Source: Arcuatula senhousia (taxonomy: Eukaryota > Mollusca > Bivalvia > Mytilida > Mytilidae). Taken from it: a DNA stretch of 64,000 nucleotides. The DNA is taken from positions 2,418,001 to 2,482,000 of the forward strand of contig OZ020304.1 of assembly GCA_963971305.1 (NCBI GenBank). Direction: 5' to 3'. The position numbers were made by a program, and so were the translations under genes. The notes under the pieces are model-generated. The model worked only from the letters and a program-made list of their open reading frames with translations. It was not told where the DNA came from and made no database searches. Of the stretch, positions 63,814 to 64,000 are shown piece by piece (position 1 is the stretch's first letter; every line of letters starts with the position of its first letter).

Positions 63814-64000
63814 CTGAAAAAGAAATAAACACAAACATCTTACACAGAGATTTGTTTTATTGTGCACTTGGATCTAGTAAATATTGAGGACCTAAGATTC
63901 TTTTTATCAATAGATACAGATGTGCTTAAATCCTATATTACATTTTACTTGTTTTAAGTGTTTTTTTATCTTTATTACTACCACTTGATTGTATTTTTGT

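Overview
The window is animal nuclear DNA: AT-rich, with long introns, consensus GT-AG splice sites and very heavy repeat content. The mix points to a lophotrochozoan, most likely a bivalve mollusc. The evidence is pearl/Helentron-like elements (tandem cores, ACGG/GACA microsatellites and terminal hairpins), a B-box/propeller TRIM-type gene, and LINE families with mollusc-like character. This is inference from the sequence; no species is claimed.

Three spliced host genes and one nested intronless gene can be read. (1) DPH6, diphthine-ammonia ligase, minus strand, 29061 down to 2886: 13 coding exons giving about 564 residues, with the C-terminus beyond the left edge. (2) A B-box/coiled-coil/beta-propeller TRIM-like gene, plus strand, 11218-12891, one open exon inside a DPH6 intron. 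(3) GOLGA5 (golgin-84), plus strand, 35652-48858: 14 coding exons, complete, 742 residues with a C-terminal membrane anchor. (4) The 3' half of an alpha/beta-SNAP gene (NAPA-like), minus strand, 63813 down to 54393: three coding exons including the stop. DPH6 and GOLGA5 are head to head about 6.6 kb apart. GOLGA5 and SNAP are tail to tail and both act in vesicle traffic at the Golgi.

Most of the rest is transposable-element DNA, often nested. A 1192-codon CR1/jockey-type LINE lies antisense in a GOLGA5 intron; it carries a 2A-like motif and a PHD finger. A two-ORF L1/Tx1-type LINE (ORF1 462 codons, ORF2 1283 codons, poly(A), 15-16 bp target duplication) sits inside a hAT-like element with its own 8 bp duplication, inside a SNAP intron. 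Several non-autonomous TIR elements, two with 9 bp duplications, fill the DPH6-GOLGA5 interval. Many pearl/Helentron-like units fill DPH6 introns.

The most unusual pattern is that at least six exon-intron junctions in these three genes are themselves the unit of a local tandem repeat: DPH6 exon 2 acceptor, GOLGA5 first-coding-exon acceptor, exon 7 donor, exon 8 acceptor, exon 12 acceptor, and SNAP penultimate-exon acceptor. A seventh junction (SNAP) has a separate stray copy. Each array multiplies a plausible splice site 2 to about 27 times. I know of no named system that explains this, and it is the main lead here.
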